NCBI GenBank assembly: GCA_944368155.1
Contig: CALVWW010000002.1
Location: 124,001-188,000, forward strand
DNA length: 64,000 nucleotides
Direction: 5' to 3'
DNA from: an uncultured Clostridia bacterium
Lineage (GTDB): Bacteria; Bacillota; Clostridia; Christensenellales; Borkfalkiaceae
A model generated the notes under the pieces. That model was given only the letters and a program-made list of their open reading frames with translations. It did not search any database and had not been told where the DNA came from. A program made the position numbers and the translations under genes. Each line of letters starts with the position of its first letter. The stretch's first letter is position 1. Positions 25,446-34,641 of this stretch are shown here, in pieces.

Positions 25446-26630
25446 TTACTTGGAAAGCAGAGTTTTGATGCGCGCCATTGCCTCTTTTGTTACTTCCTTG
25501 CTGCCGAAGGCGGTGAGGCGGAAGAAGCCTTCTCCGTTTACGCCGAAACCTGCGCCGGGCGTGCCTACGACCTGTGCATTTTGTAAAAGATAGTCAAAAA
25601 ACTCCCAGCTGCTCATACCATTCGGGCACTTCAGCCAGATATAGGGCGAATGTTTGCCGCCCGTAAACCATACGCCCAGCTCTGTGAGAGTATCGGCAAT
25701 GAGTTTGGCGTTCTCTTCATAATATGCAAGGTTTTCGGCAATCTGTTTTCTTCCCTCGGGCGTGAATACCGCGGCGGCGGCGCGCTGAACTATATAGGGC
25801 ACGCCGTTGAACTTTGTAGTCTGGCGCCTGAGCCACATTTTATTTGCCGAAAGGCCGTCTTTTTTTATAACTTTGGGCACCACGGTAAATCCGCAGCGCG
25901 TGCCTGTGAAGCCCGCCATTTTGGAGAACGAGCAGAACTCGATTGCGCAAGTCTTTGCCCCCTCTATCTGATAAATAGATTTTGCAAGCCCGTCGTCCTT
26001 TACAAAGCACTCGTATGCGGCGTCGTATAAAATAACCGCATCCGTCTCGTTAGCATAGTCAACCCATTCCTTGAGCTGAGCCTTTGTATATGCCGCGCCC
26101 GTGGGATTATTGGGCGAGCAGATATATATGAGGTCGGCATGCACCGAATAGTCGGGCATGGGCAAAAAGCCGTTTTCAGCAGTAGCGTTCGCATAAATAA
26201 TTTTGCGCCCCGCCATTACGTTTGTATCCACATAAACGGGATATACGGGGTCGGGCACGAGCACGACATTATCTTCGGAGAAAATATCGAGAATGTTGCC
26301 GAGGTCAGATTTTGCCCCGTCGGAAACAAAAATCTCGTCGTCATCAAGCTCGACTCCGCGCTCTTTGTAGTAAGCCGAAATTGCCTCCCTCAGGAAGGCA
26401 TAGCCCTGTTCGGGGCCGTAGCCGCGGAACGTATCTTTATCCGCCATCTCGTCGACGGCCGAATGCAGCGCCGAAATCACGGCGGGAGCGAGGGGAAGCG
26501 TTACGTCGCCTATGCCCAAGCGGAGTACGCTCTTTTCAGGGTGAACTTTCTGGTACTCCGCCACTTTTTTTGCGACGGTTGAAAAGAGGTAACTGTCGTT
26601 AACATTGGAATAATTTGCATTTAATTTCAT
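25446..26630 (-). CDS. dapL: LL-diaminopimelate aminotransferase
   Basis: PLP enzyme converting tetrahydrodipicolinate directly to LL-diaminopimelate with glutamate as amino donor, bypassing DapC/D/E. Visible features are the N-terminal LGIGDVTLPL, SPNNPTGAAYTKAQL (about 190) and the PLP lysine in FCSFSKMAGFTGTRCGFTV (about 235). Length is 394 residues from ATG 26630, where MKLNANYSNVNDSYLF matches the family start. With dapF nearby it gives a complete end of the aminotransferase route to meso-DAP for peptidoglycan and lysine. Confidence 0.96.
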   Translation of the reverse strand: MKLNANYSNVNDSYLFSTVAKKVAEYQKVHPEKSVLRLGIGDVTLPLAPAVISALHSAVDEMADKDTFRGYGPEQGYAFLREAISAYYKERGVELDDDEIFVSDGAKSDLGNILDIFSEDNVVLVPDPVYPVYVDTNVMAGRKIIYANATAENGFLPMPDYSVHADLIYICSPNNPTGAAYTKAQLKEWVDYANETDAVILYDAAYECFVKDDGLAKSIYQIEGAKTCAIEFCSFSKMAGFTGTRCGFTVVPKVIKKDGLSANKMWLRRQTTKFNGVPYIVQRAAAAVFTPEGRKQIAENLAYYEENAKLIADTLTELGVWFTGGKHSPYIWLKCPNGMSSWEFFDYLLQNAQVVGTPGAGFGVNGEGFFRLTAFGSKEVTKEAMARIKTLLSK

Positions 26631-26764
26631 ATCGCACCATTGCATGCGCACATGCGCATATTAAAATTTTTTATCAATCTGAATTGGCAGGCAAAACAGT
26701 TGCAACTCTGCCGCAAACACACGCTATTTGCCGCATATATGCGTTCCATTTTACTTAATATATA

Positions 26765-26797
26765 AAAAATGCGCCGCACCGTGGCACGGTGCGGCGC
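26765..26797 (-). terminator. Terminator after pyrG
   Basis: GCGCCGCACCG (26771-26781) pairs with CGGTGCGGCGC (26787-26797) and is followed on the minus strand by ATTTTTTATA. It separates pyrG from dapL, so dapL probably has its own promoter. Confidence 0.88.
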
Positions 26798-26819
26798 TCA
26801 ATTTACACCGTTTTAAAAA

Positions 26820-28427
26820 TTAATGCTGTGCATTTCTGTGATATTTTACCGCCGCGGCGATAAAATCACGGAACAGCGGGTGCGCCGACTGGGGGCGCGA
26901 CTTGAACTCAGGGTGGAATTGAACGCCCACATAGAAGTCATTTGCAGGAATTTCTACCGCCTCTACCAAAAGGCCGTTCGGGGAAGTACCCGCAATCTTC
27001 ATGCCGTGCGCCTCTACTTCTTCGCGGAAATCATTGTTGAACTCGTATCTGTGGCGGTGACGCTCTGAAATTTCCTCTTTGCCGTAGGCCTTTTTCATCT
27101 TTTCGCCCAGCACCTTGCACGGATATGCGCCGAGACGCATAGTTCCGCCCATCTTTACGCCGTGCTGGTCGGGCATGAGGTCGATTACGCAATGAGCCGA
27201 GTCGGGGTCAAACTCAGAAGAATTGGCGTCTTTGTAGCCAAGAACGTTGCGGGCGAACTCAACAACCGCCGTCTGCATGCCGAGACAGATGCCGAGGTAG
27301 GGCACATTGTTTTCACGGGCATATTTGGCGCAGAGTATTTTACCCTCTATGCCGCGGTTGCCGAAGCCGCCGGGAACCAGAATTCCGTCTGCTTCGCCCA
27401 GAACTTCCTGAATGTTGCTTTCGTTAAGCGCTTCGCTGTCTACCCACTTGATGTCTACCTTGGCCGCGTTTTCGTAACCGGCGTGCGCGAGCGCTTCGGC
27501 AACGGATAGATAGGCGTCGTGCAGCTGCACATACTTTCCGCAAAGCGCAATTTTAACCGTTTTGTCGCGCGCGGCAATGCGTTCGAGCATCTTGTTCCAC
27601 TCGGTCAGGTCTATCACGCGCGGGTCGAGCTTGAGCCTTTCGCAAACTATCTGCGAAAAGTTGCTCTCCTCGAGCATTATGGGCGCCTGATATAAAACGG
27701 GGAGCGTCAAATTTTCTATGCAGCACTCGGGAGCGACGTTGCAGAACATCGATATCTTCGTGCGGACGTCCTTGGGCATGTGCGCGTCGACGCGCGCGAT
27801 TATTATATCGGGATTTATGCCCATGCCCTGAAGCTCCTTTACGGAATGCTGGGTGGGCTTTGACTTGAACTCCTCCGAACCTGAAATGTAGGGAACGAGG
27901 GTGACGTGGATGAAACAGCAGTTATCGCGCCCCACTTCCCGCGCGACCTGCCTTATAGCCTCGATGAAGGGCTGGCTCTCTATGTCGCCTATGGTGCCGC
28001 CGATTTCGGTGATAACGACGTCGGCGCCGGTAGTTTTGCCCACGTTATATATAAATGTTTTTATTTCGTCGGTTATGTGCGGTATTACCTGCACGGTCTG
28101 GCCGAGGTATTCGCCGTTGCGTTCCTTATTTAAAACGTTCCAGTATACCTTGCCCGTGGTGAGATTGGAGTACTTGTTCAGATTTTCGTCTATGAACCTT
28201 TCGTAATGTCCTAAATCGAGGTCGGTTTCGGCGCCGTCGTCGGTGACGAACACCTCGCCGTGCTGATAGGGGCTCATGGTGCCGGGGTCGATATTGATAT
28301 AGGGGTCAAGCTTTTGCGAAGCCACCTTATATCCCCTGCATTTTAAGAGCCTGCCGAGCGACGCGGCCGTTATGCCCTTGCCGAGACCTGAAACAACGCC
28401 GCCCGTTACGAAAATGTACTTCGTCAT
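26820..28427 (-). CDS. pyrG: CTP synthase
   Basis: Makes CTP from UTP, ATP and glutamine. The N-terminal synthase domain starts [20 protein letters not shown] (P-loop). The C-terminal class I glutamine amidotransferase has the nucleophile Cys in YLGICLGMQ and the His-Glu pair in FHPEFKSRP. It is 535 residues from ATG 28427, with GGGAGAAATTTTT before it; an upstream extension has no ribosome site. A strong promoter lies at 28492-28520. The leader hairpin at 28442-28459 near the ribosome site might regulate it, but the pyrG-type G-run start seen in B. subtilis is not obvious. Confidence 0.98.
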   Translation of the reverse strand: MTKYIFVTGGVVSGLGKGITAASLGRLLKCRGYKVASQKLDPYINIDPGTMSPYQHGEVFVTDDGAETDLDLGHYERFIDENLNKYSNLTTGKVYWNVLNKERNGEYLGQTVQVIPHITDEIKTFIYNVGKTTGADVVITEIGGTIGDIESQPFIEAIRQVAREVGRDNCCFIHVTLVPYISGSEEFKSKPTQHSVKELQGMGINPDIIIARVDAHMPKDVRTKISMFCNVAPECCIENLTLPVLYQAPIMLEESNFSQIVCERLKLDPRVIDLTEWNKMLERIAARDKTVKIALCGKYVQLHDAYLSVAEALAHAGYENAAKVDIKWVDSEALNESNIQEVLGEADGILVPGGFGNRGIEGKILCAKYARENNVPYLGICLGMQTAVVEFARNVLGYKDANSSEFDPDSAHCVIDLMPDQHGVKMGGTMRLGAYPCKVLGEKMKKAYGKEEISERHRHRYEFNNDFREEVEAHGMKIAGTSPNGLLVEAVEIPANDFYVGVQFHPEFKSRPQSAHPLFRDFIAAAVKYHRNAQH

Positions 28428-28491
28428 AAAAATTTCTCCCCGCCCGCCGAAGGCGGGCTTGCTTGCCGCAATGTAATTTAAATTCGTGTTT

Positions 28492-28520
28492 ATTATAGCA
28501 CACAAAGCGCATTATGGCAA
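28492..28520 (-). promoter_or_regulatory. pyrG promoter
   Basis: On the minus strand TTGCCA (28520-28515) and TATAAT (28497-28492) are 17 bases apart, giving a leader of about 60 bases before the pyrG ATG. Confidence 0.7.
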
Positions 28521-28673
28521 ACTCCTGCACCACTTAAAAAATTTAATTTTTGGCAAAGCCTGCGGCCACTTTTACAGCGGGCGGTGCCCCTTGCCGCTTG
28601 CGCGCGGCAGCAAAGAGCTCCGCCCGCCCGCCACTCTTTTGCAAAGGCCCTCGCAATGCGGCGATGAAGTAAA

Positions 28674-28704
28674 GCCGGCCGCGGACGGAATGTCCGCGGC
28701 CGGC
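28674..28704 (-). terminator. Strong hairpin after dapF
   Basis: GCCGGCCGCGGAC pairs with GTCCGCGGCCGGC. The minus-strand follow-on (TTTACTT) is only moderately T-rich. Bases 28530-28670, beyond it, hold no gene I can support. Confidence 0.6.
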
Positions 28705-28727
28705 AGCCTTGCCCATTGTCTTTAAAA

Positions 28728-29567
28728 TCAAATTTTAATTTCGCCGGTGAACACCAGCTGGGCAGCGCCTTCCATAAACACCGTTTGGTCGGTGTATGTT
28801 ATCCTCAGTTCGCCGCCCAGAAGGAATACCGAAATTTCGCTGTCTTTATCACAGTAACCGTTCAATACGGCGGCCACTGCCGAGGCACAGGCGCCGGTGC
28901 CGCACGCAAGCGTTTCGCCGCTGCCGCGCTCCCAAACGCGCATCTTCAATCTGTTGCGGTCGATAACGCGCACAAATTCGGTATTTATCCTCTCGGGGAA
29001 GGCAGGGTGCCGCTCAAAGAGCGGACCGTAGTGCTCCAGCCCGACCCTGTCGGGGTCCTCGAAAACCACGCAGTGAGGGTTGCCCATAGACACAAGCGTT
29101 GCCCCGAAAGTTTTTCCGTCGACCTCGATGGGCACGTTGACCACGCTTTCACCTGTGTATGTGCTTGGAATATCCGCACCGCTGAGCACGGGTGCGCCCA
29201 TATCTACGCGCGCCGAGCACACTTTGCCGTCGGCGCCTTTATTTAAAAAGAGCGTTTTTACGCCTGAAAGCGTTTCTATCTTCACGCTGTCGCCATTTAC
29301 ATAACCCAGGTCATGCGCGAGCTTACCCACGCAACGTATGCCGTTGCCGCACATCTTTCCCTCTGAACCGTCGAGATTGAACATGCGCATGCGGCAGTCG
29401 GCAATATCCGAAGGGCAGAGCAGAATCACTCCGTCGCCACCTATGCCGAAGTGCCTGTCAGAAAGCCTGACCGCCAGCTCTTCGGGATTGTCTATCGGCT
29501 CTTTCATGCAGTCAAAATAGATGTAGTCGTTGCCTATTCCCTGCATTTTATAAAATTTTCTCATCAT
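28728..29567 (-). CDS. dapF: Diaminopimelate epimerase
   Basis: PLP-independent racemase turning LL- into meso-diaminopimelate. The two catalytic cysteines sit in CGNGIRCVGK (about 75) and ACGTGACASAVAA (about 220). The N terminus FYKMQGIGNDYIYFD is typical. It is about 280 residues from ATG 29567, which has GAGAGA eight bases upstream. That ribosome site is part of the end of a mosaic-element hairpin at 29573-29612. Its functional partner is dapL two genes downstream. Confidence 0.97.
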   Translation of the reverse strand: MMRKFYKMQGIGNDYIYFDCMKEPIDNPEELAVRLSDRHFGIGGDGVILLCPSDIADCRMRMFNLDGSEGKMCGNGIRCVGKLAHDLGYVNGDSVKIETLSGVKTLFLNKGADGKVCSARVDMGAPVLSGADIPSTYTGESVVNVPIEVDGKTFGATLVSMGNPHCVVFEDPDRVGLEHYGPLFERHPAFPERINTEFVRVIDRNRLKMRVWERGSGETLACGTGACASAVAAVLNGYCDKDSEISVFLLGGELRITYTDQTVFMEGAAQLVFTGEIKI

Positions 29568-29572
29568 AAATA

Positions 29573-29933
29573 ATCTCTCACAGAACGGCCGGATAAAGGC
29601 CGGAATTTTTATTCGCACGGCACTATGCCGCAATTAACGGGGCAATTTAATCAACACAATCCCTCCCTCGCTTTACGCAAAGAAGGCTCAATTGCGAAAT
29701 AAAGTCTATAAATATTATGTCGCAAGGCGGGTTTCCCGCCGTAAAGCACAGCGAGCCGGCGCGAGCATTAAGAACTTTACAAGGAGTAACTTTTCGCCAC
29801 AGCAAATTTCTGAAATGATAATGCCGAAAAAACACAAGCCCGAATTCAGTTCGGGCGTTAAGTGTTTTTACGACTTACCGTAAAATCACGGAAAAAGATT
29901 TTGCCAAGGGCAAAAGATTTTTCGTGAGCCGCT
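29573..29933. repeat. Degenerate mosaic elements (copies F1 and F2) between dapF and gltB3
   Basis: F1 (29573-29612) keeps the CTCACAG start and a hairpin GGCCGgataaaggCCGG only. F2 (29700-29926, minus orientation) keeps hairpin 1 (GGCTCACGAAAAATC with a complementary arm) and the distal GGCGGGTTTCCCGCC in reverse, but its middle is unrelated and includes a hairpin GCCCGAAttcagTTCGGGC at 29839-29857 followed by T residues. No gene is supported in this interval. Confidence 0.6.
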
Positions 29934-30662
29934 TTAGTTATTCGTATACATCTGCTTATAAGGATTATCGGAATTGGGCGTGAGTCTGAAGAAATTATGA
30001 CCGAGCAATGTTTCGGCATTATATTCGGGGAAGAAATTGCACCAATCGCGCACAAGCTCGGAAAGTTCTTCGATATCGGCGCCCCATACTCTCTCAGCAG
30101 ATACCTGGGAAGGGAGCGACTTGGGAAGCTCGTCACAGCGGAGATACATAACGCCGCCGTGCATTCCCGTACCGCAGAAGTTATTTATTATAGGCAGACC
30201 GTCCTTGTTCTGGCCGAGCACGACTATAACTCCGCCCGCCTGATATTCGCCGAGGAAGGAGCCCGCTCTGCCGCCTATTACAATCGCCGGCTTGAAGTCC
30301 ATGTAAGCCTTCATGTGAATACCCGCACGGTAACCGGTGTTGTCGCGGATATAAATTCTGCCTCCGCGCATTGCGTAGCCCGTGGCATCGCCCGCATTGC
30401 CGTACACAACGATTTTGCCGCTGTTCATAGTGTCGCCTGTGGCTTCCTGAACGTTGCCGTGAACGATGACTTCGCAACCGTTCATATAAGCTCCGAGCGC
30501 ATTGCCGGGCACGCCGTTGATAACTATGCGCTTGCCTGAGAGGCCGTCGGCGACATAGCGCTGGCCTACTATTCCGTTTATAGTTATATCGGTATCCTTG
30601 CTTTCGCGCACTATCCTGTTGAGCGCCTGAAAGTGGACGTTTTCGTCTACATTGATTTCCAT
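29934..30662 (-). CDS. gltB3: Glutamate synthase GXGXG-domain subunit (archaeal-type, domain 3)
   Basis: Stand-alone version of the C-terminal beta-helix domain of the glutamate synthase large subunit, a structural domain linking the amidotransferase and synthase halves. Repeating G-x-x-x-G-x-x-x-G turns are visible (GNVQEATGDTMNSGKIVVYG and GDATGYAMRGGRIYIR). It is 242 residues, normal for the split form. GTGAGGAGG precedes the ATG; the GTGAG half belongs to mosaic copy G1. Partners encoded nearby are the FMN subunit (34642-36147), amidotransferase (36144-37265), ferredoxin and flavin oxidoreductase. Confidence 0.92.
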   Translation of the reverse strand: MEINVDENVHFQALNRIVRESKDTDITINGIVGQRYVADGLSGKRIVINGVPGNALGAYMNGCEVIVHGNVQEATGDTMNSGKIVVYGNAGDATGYAMRGGRIYIRDNTGYRAGIHMKAYMDFKPAIVIGGRAGSFLGEYQAGGVIVVLGQNKDGLPIINNFCGTGMHGGVMYLRCDELPKSLPSQVSAERVWGADIEELSELVRDWCNFFPEYNAETLLGHNFFRLTPNSDNPYKQMYTNN

Positions 30663-30676
30663 AATAAAAAAACCTC

Positions 30677-30872
30677 CTCACAATTTTTTTCGCGCTGGCC
30701 GAGCACGAAAAAATTCGTGATTTTGAGGAACTAAGTTCCTCTGGCGGCATGAGTAAGGGCCCACATATTATAGAAATGCCGCCATTCACCTTAAGTATAG
30801 CCAGCTCTCGCTGCAAATTGCGTCGCGCTTATCGGCGAACTAAATTCGCCTTGCGCAGAATTATTATTTTAT
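30677..30872 (+). repeat. Multi-hairpin mosaic element, copy G1
   Basis: Begins CTCACAA beside the gltB3 ribosome site. Hairpin 2 is GAGGAACTAAGTTCCTC, a sequence different from other copies yet still fully paired. Hairpin 3 pairs GGCGGCAT with ATGCCGCC, and the distal hairpin is GGCGAActaaaTTCGCC. Confidence 0.87.
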
Positions 30873-30886
30873 AAATTATATTAACG

Positions 30887-31060
30887 TTTCAAGCAGGGTT
30901 TCCCTGCGCAGAAAGACCCTTGCTGCGGTCAGCAGGCTCGCCAAAGGGGGAATTACCCCGATTATATGATATGTGAGCCTCTAAAATCGGGGTAAGGGGG
31001 AGCTGGCTCCCCAGAACTCACGGAAATTGTCGCGCACGGCCTGCGCGAGAATTTCGTGAG
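30887..31060 (-). repeat. Multi-hairpin mosaic element, copy G2
   Basis: Read on the minus strand it starts CTCACGAAATTC six bases after the oxidoreductase stop region. Hairpin 1 is as in copy C, hairpin 2 is GGGGAGCCAGCTCCCC, hairpin 3 pairs ACCCCGAT with ATCGGGGT, and the distal hairpin is GCAGGGAAACCCTGC. It is tail-to-tail with G1. Confidence 0.87.
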
Positions 31061-31064
31061 TATT

Positions 31065-32297
31065 TCACACTCTCTGCGCGAGTTTTTCCTTGCGCGCCTG
31101 CTTTGAGAAAGCCAGAAGCCGGGGTTCCCTTTCGAGCAAGGCAAAATCGACCTCGTCGAGGGGAGTCTTGCCGCGGATAAGCGAGGTGTATATCCCCGCT
31201 CTTAAAAAATCATTAATGAGTATGAAGCCAACGAGGCACCCGTCCTTTATAAAGAGCTTTTTATATACGTTATCGTGCACGTCGGCAATAACTTCGCCCT
31301 CATATACTCCCGCAGTAAGAACATGGGTATCGAAAAAACCTATGGCATTCATGGGAATGGCGTCTGTATGTAAAGCTATGCCGCCCGCCATGTTTACCCC
31401 GGCGATATTGCCCTGAAAATATGCATTGGGCAGAAGGGCGAGAATTCTGTTGGAACCTGTAGAACTGTCAAATCCCTCGGCGCAGTCGCCTGCGGCATAC
31501 ACGTCCTTCAAGCTGGTGTGCATTCCTTTGTCCACGACTATGCCGCGGTTAACCTCGCCGCCGGCTTCGGATACAAGCGCGGTATTGGGGCGCACGCCCA
31601 CGGCAACGACAAGAATATCAAACTCTATCTTTTTTCCGCCGTTCTTTAAATATGCAACGTTGCCTTCAAACTTTTCGGCGCTGTTTGAGAGAAAAAATTC
31701 AACTCCGCGCTCTTCCAGTCCGCGCTGCACGACTGCGGCGCCATCGTTATCCAATATGGAGGGAAGAATTCTGTCTGCCATGTCCACCACGGAAACCGAC
31801 TTTACCCTTGCGAGTATTCCCTCCACGCACTTGAGGCCGATGAGTCCCGCGCCGATTACCAGAACGCGTTTATCCGCAGAAAGTTCGCCCTCTAAGGCGA
31901 GCATGTCGTCCATGGTCATAAACGAAAACTTTTTGCTCACTCCGTCCAGCCCCTGCATGGGAGGGACAAAGGGACGGGAGCCCGTGGAGACAAGCAATTT
32001 ATCGTAGGCAATCTCCGCGCCGTCGTCAAGAATTACAACCTTTTTCTCCGGGTCGATTTTTTCGGCCGTGCGTCCGTACAGCACCTCCGCACCGTTCTTC
32101 TGATAAAAATCGGAGGGGCGGTATCCCATATTTTCGCGCTTCACCCTGCCGAGCAGACAATAGGAAATGAGAGGCCTGCCGTAGACGGGGTATTTTTCCG
32201 CCGAAACGACGGTTATTCCGCCCTTGCCGTTCACAGAGCGAATGCCCTCTATGCATGCCGTCGCGGCTATTGAATTGCCGATTATTACATACTTCAT
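31065..32297 (-). CDS. FAD/NAD(P)-dependent oxidoreductase, probable glutamate synthase electron-input subunit
   Basis: Two-dinucleotide-binding-domain flavoprotein of the NADH oxidase / nitrite reductase family. An N-terminal FAD motif (YVIIGNSIAATACIEG, Gly pattern relaxed) and a central NAD(P) motif VLVIGAGLIGLKCVEG (about 145) are present, with the second FAD contact at VYAAGDCAEG (about 270). It is 410 residues. It lies between gltB3 and the ferredoxin in the split glutamate synthase cluster, so it probably passes NAD(P)H electrons through the ferredoxin to the FMN subunit (inference from context). The redox-active Cys of the NADH peroxidase branch is not evident. Confidence 0.85.
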   Translation of the reverse strand: MKYVIIGNSIAATACIEGIRSVNGKGGITVVSAEKYPVYGRPLISYCLLGRVKRENMGYRPSDFYQKNGAEVLYGRTAEKIDPEKKVVILDDGAEIAYDKLLVSTGSRPFVPPMQGLDGVSKKFSFMTMDDMLALEGELSADKRVLVIGAGLIGLKCVEGILARVKSVSVVDMADRILPSILDNDGAAVVQRGLEERGVEFFLSNSAEKFEGNVAYLKNGGKKIEFDILVVAVGVRPNTALVSEAGGEVNRGIVVDKGMHTSLKDVYAAGDCAEGFDSSTGSNRILALLPNAYFQGNIAGVNMAGGIALHTDAIPMNAIGFFDTHVLTAGVYEGEVIADVHDNVYKKLFIKDGCLVGFILINDFLRAGIYTSLIRGKTPLDEVDFALLEREPRLLAFSKQARKEKLAQRV

Positions 32298-32339
32298 ACT
32301 ATTACCTGATTTGTTATCTTACGCTGCACGAACCCGTTC

Positions 32340-32560
32340 GTTAAATGATTGCAAGCAAAACAAGGCGCGTGCGGAAAGTTTGAGCGGCCTGACAATGTTT
32401 GCCGCAGCGACTCACAAAAAAGTTTTTTGTGATGAGGAGACGCAGGCACTGAAGGCAACAAAACAAATTTATTTTATTTGTTGCAAACCATGCCTTGCGC
32501 CGACGGGTAAGCGAACGTAAACAACCGTAAGCGCTGCGCCGTATTGCGCCGCAATTATTT
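32340..32560. repeat. Dispersed repeat family 2, copy b (interrupted)
   Basis: The left part (GCAAGCAAAACAAGG, GTGCGGAAAGTTTGAG) and the right part (CGTAAACAACCGTAAGCG, GTATTGCGCCGC) match the copy at 34500-34620. About 100 bases between them are unrelated. It fills the gap between the ferredoxin and oxidoreductase genes. Confidence 0.6.
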
Positions 32561-32569
32561 GGCAAACTT

Positions 32570-33013
32570 TTATCGCTCTTCAAAGACGATAGCATTATTC
32601 GGACAATGCTTTACGCAGTTGGGCTCGCCCATGATATTGTCGGTGCAGAGCGCGCATTTCTGCGCCGCTTTGCCGTCGGGGGCGGGCATGATTGCGCCGA
32701 AGGGGCACACAAGCACACAGGTAAAGCACCCCACGCATTTATCTCTGTCTATGCGCACAACGCCCTCTCCGTCCTTTGAAAGGGCGCCCGCTATGCAACT
32801 CTTTACACATATGGCGTTTGTGCAGTGACGGCAGTTTACGGCAAAATGAATGTCGTTGCCGTCCTCACCCTCCACTTTAATGCGCGGAATAAATTCATTG
32901 GTGCGGCCCTTGAGCTTGAACATCTCATCCAATCCCGAGTTTGCGAACATGCATTCATATTCGCAGAGATGGCAACCGAGGCACCATTCCTCGTTTACAT
33001 AAATTCTCTTCAT
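32570..33013 (-). CDS. Polyferredoxin with four [4Fe-4S] motifs
   Basis: The 147-residue iron-sulfur protein of the DMSO-reductase-subunit-B type has four Cys clusters in order: CLGCHLCEYEC (13-23), CRHCTNAICVKSC (about 61-73), CVGCFTCVLVCP (about 92-103) and CALCTDNIMGEPNCVKHCP (about 120). It is cytoplasmic, with no signal peptide. In the split glutamate synthase cluster it is the likely electron carrier between the flavin oxidoreductase and the FMN subunit; the cofactor specificity is not readable from sequence. Confidence 0.9.
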   Translation of the reverse strand: MKRIYVNEEWCLGCHLCEYECMFANSGLDEMFKLKGRTNEFIPRIKVEGEDGNDIHFAVNCRHCTNAICVKSCIAGALSKDGEGVVRIDRDKCVGCFTCVLVCPFGAIMPAPDGKAAQKCALCTDNIMGEPNCVKHCPNNAIVFEER

Positions 33014-33107
33014 TATAAAACCTTATTTTCGGCAAATTTTTTTGCGGAGCAAAATATTTTGCAAAAAATTATTTTTAGTTCTGAACCGACGGCAATTTGA
33101 AAAAAAA

Positions 33108-34388
33108 TCAGTACATCTTTATGCATGCGTCGCGCTCTGCGCCGACAGAAACGTAGCGTATGCGGCAGCCGCACAGTTTTTCAAGCAGCTGTATATATGC
33201 AAGCGCCTCTTCGGGCAAATCCTCGGGCTTTTTGCAATGAGATATATCGCAATTCCAGCCCTTGACCTTTTCGAATACGGGCTTGCAGTAATCAAGAACG
33301 TCGGTGAAAGGGAACTCGTCGATTATTTTTCCGTCGAGTTCGTAGTGAGTGCAAATCTCTATTTCTTCATAGTCGTCTAAAACGTCGAGTTTGGTGAGCG
33401 CAATTTCGTCCGCGCCCTGGCAACGTATGCCGTAGCGCGAAGCCACTACGTCGAAGGGGCCAACCCTTCTCGGCCTGCCTGTAGCGGCGCCGTATTCGCC
33501 TCCGAGCTCGCGGAGCCGCTCGGCCTGTTCTCCGAAATATTCGCAGGTGAAAGGACCTGCGCCGACGCAGCTTGAATATGCCTTCATTATGCCGATAGAT
33601 TTATCTATTTTAAGATTGGGCACGCCTGCGCCGATAGGAGCATACGCCGCTATCGTAGAGGAGCTTGAGGTATAGGGCACGATGCCGTAGTCGATATCGC
33701 GGAGCGCGCCCAGCTGAGCCTCGAACATGATATTCTTGCCGGCTTTATCGGCCTCGTTGAGGTACAGGCCCGTATCGGTGATAAATTCTTTGAGCGGTTC
33801 GCCGTATGTGGTGAAATAATCTACCATATCCTCCACCTTAACCGGGTCATATCCGTAGGCGGTGACGGTGAGATTTTTCCATGCGACGATATCGGGCAGA
33901 CGCTTGAACATCAGCTTTGTATTGAGAAGCTCGCCCATGCGGAAGGTCTTTTTCATGTATTTGTCCGCATATACGGGCGCTATGCCGCGGCGCGTGGAGC
34001 CATAGGGCTTGCCCGTCGCCTTGGAAAGCCTGTCCTCTTCCATAACATCCTGCAAAACGTTGTAGGGCATGGTAATTACCGCTTTGTCGCTTATCTTCAG
34101 ATTTTCGGGGGTAATTTTAATTCCCGCGTTCTGAAGGCGCTCTATTTCGCCGCAGAGGTGCTTCAAATCAATGACCATGCCGCAGCCGAGCACATTGACC
34201 ACATCCTCCCTTAAAATGCCCGAAGGGAGCAGGTTTAAAATGAACTTGCCCTTTTCGTTTATAACGGTGTGCCCGGCGTTGTTTCCGCCCTGATAACGGC
34301 ACACTATGTCGAAGTCGCGCGACAGGAGGTCGACCATCCTGCCCTTACCTTCGTCGCCCCAGTTGATTCCACAGATACTTGTCAACAT
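33108..34388 (-). CDS. purA: Adenylosuccinate synthase
   Basis: Joins IMP and aspartate with GTP in the first step from IMP to AMP. The N terminus shows NWGDEGKGRMVDLLS (phosphate-binding loop, catalytic Asp) and NNAGHTV (catalytic His). Further family motifs are GSTRRGIAPVYADK (about 132) and the C-terminal KGWNCDIS. It is 426 residues, full length. It interrupts the split glutamate synthase cluster, between the FMN subunit and the ferredoxin, with a family-2 repeat upstream. AAGGATTT precedes the ATG. Confidence 0.97.
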   Translation of the reverse strand: MLTSICGINWGDEGKGRMVDLLSRDFDIVCRYQGGNNAGHTVINEKGKFILNLLPSGILREDVVNVLGCGMVIDLKHLCGEIERLQNAGIKITPENLKISDKAVITMPYNVLQDVMEEDRLSKATGKPYGSTRRGIAPVYADKYMKKTFRMGELLNTKLMFKRLPDIVAWKNLTVTAYGYDPVKVEDMVDYFTTYGEPLKEFITDTGLYLNEADKAGKNIMFEAQLGALRDIDYGIVPYTSSSSTIAAYAPIGAGVPNLKIDKSIGIMKAYSSCVGAGPFTCEYFGEQAERLRELGGEYGAATGRPRRVGPFDVVASRYGIRCQGADEIALTKLDVLDDYEEIEICTHYELDGKIIDEFPFTDVLDYCKPVFEKVKGWNCDISHCKKPEDLPEEALAYIQLLEKLCGCRIRYVSVGAERDACIKMY

Positions 34389-34499
34389 AATTTAAAAATC
34401 CTTGAATTATATTCTTCCCTTTGGCTCTCTAACAAAGGGTTTATTCCAATCGCTATATTTAAATTCAGACCGCAGCATACTCTCATAATTACCTCACAG

Positions 34500-34620
34500 A
34501 AGCAAGTAAGACAAGGCGTGCGCGGAAGGTTTGAGGGAGCTTACTTAGACGTAAGTGACCGAAAACACCCGTAAGCACAACACAGTATTACGCCGCTTAT
34601 GCGAGGGCAAACGGAGTGTG
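34500..34620 (+). repeat. Dispersed repeat family 2, copy c (most complete)
   Basis: Reads GAAGCAAGTAAGACAAGG, GTGCGCGGAAGGTTTGAGG, GAGCTTACTTAGACGTAAGT, GACCGAAAACACCCG and ends near GAGGGCAAACGG. Copies or fragments occur at 1296-1405, 19266-19310 and 32340-32560. It abuts a hairpin (AGTGATTTTTGCaggCAAAAATCACT, given as two arms) that overlaps the gltB2 stop. Confidence 0.65.
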
Positions 34621-34641
34621 AGTGATTTTTGCAGGCAAAAA

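Noticed and set aside
29692-29883. 63-codon plus-strand frame between dapF and gltB3
   Set aside because: It lies inside the degenerate mosaic element and a hairpin. An AAGGAG sequence is present, but it is not positioned before a start of a plausible frame.
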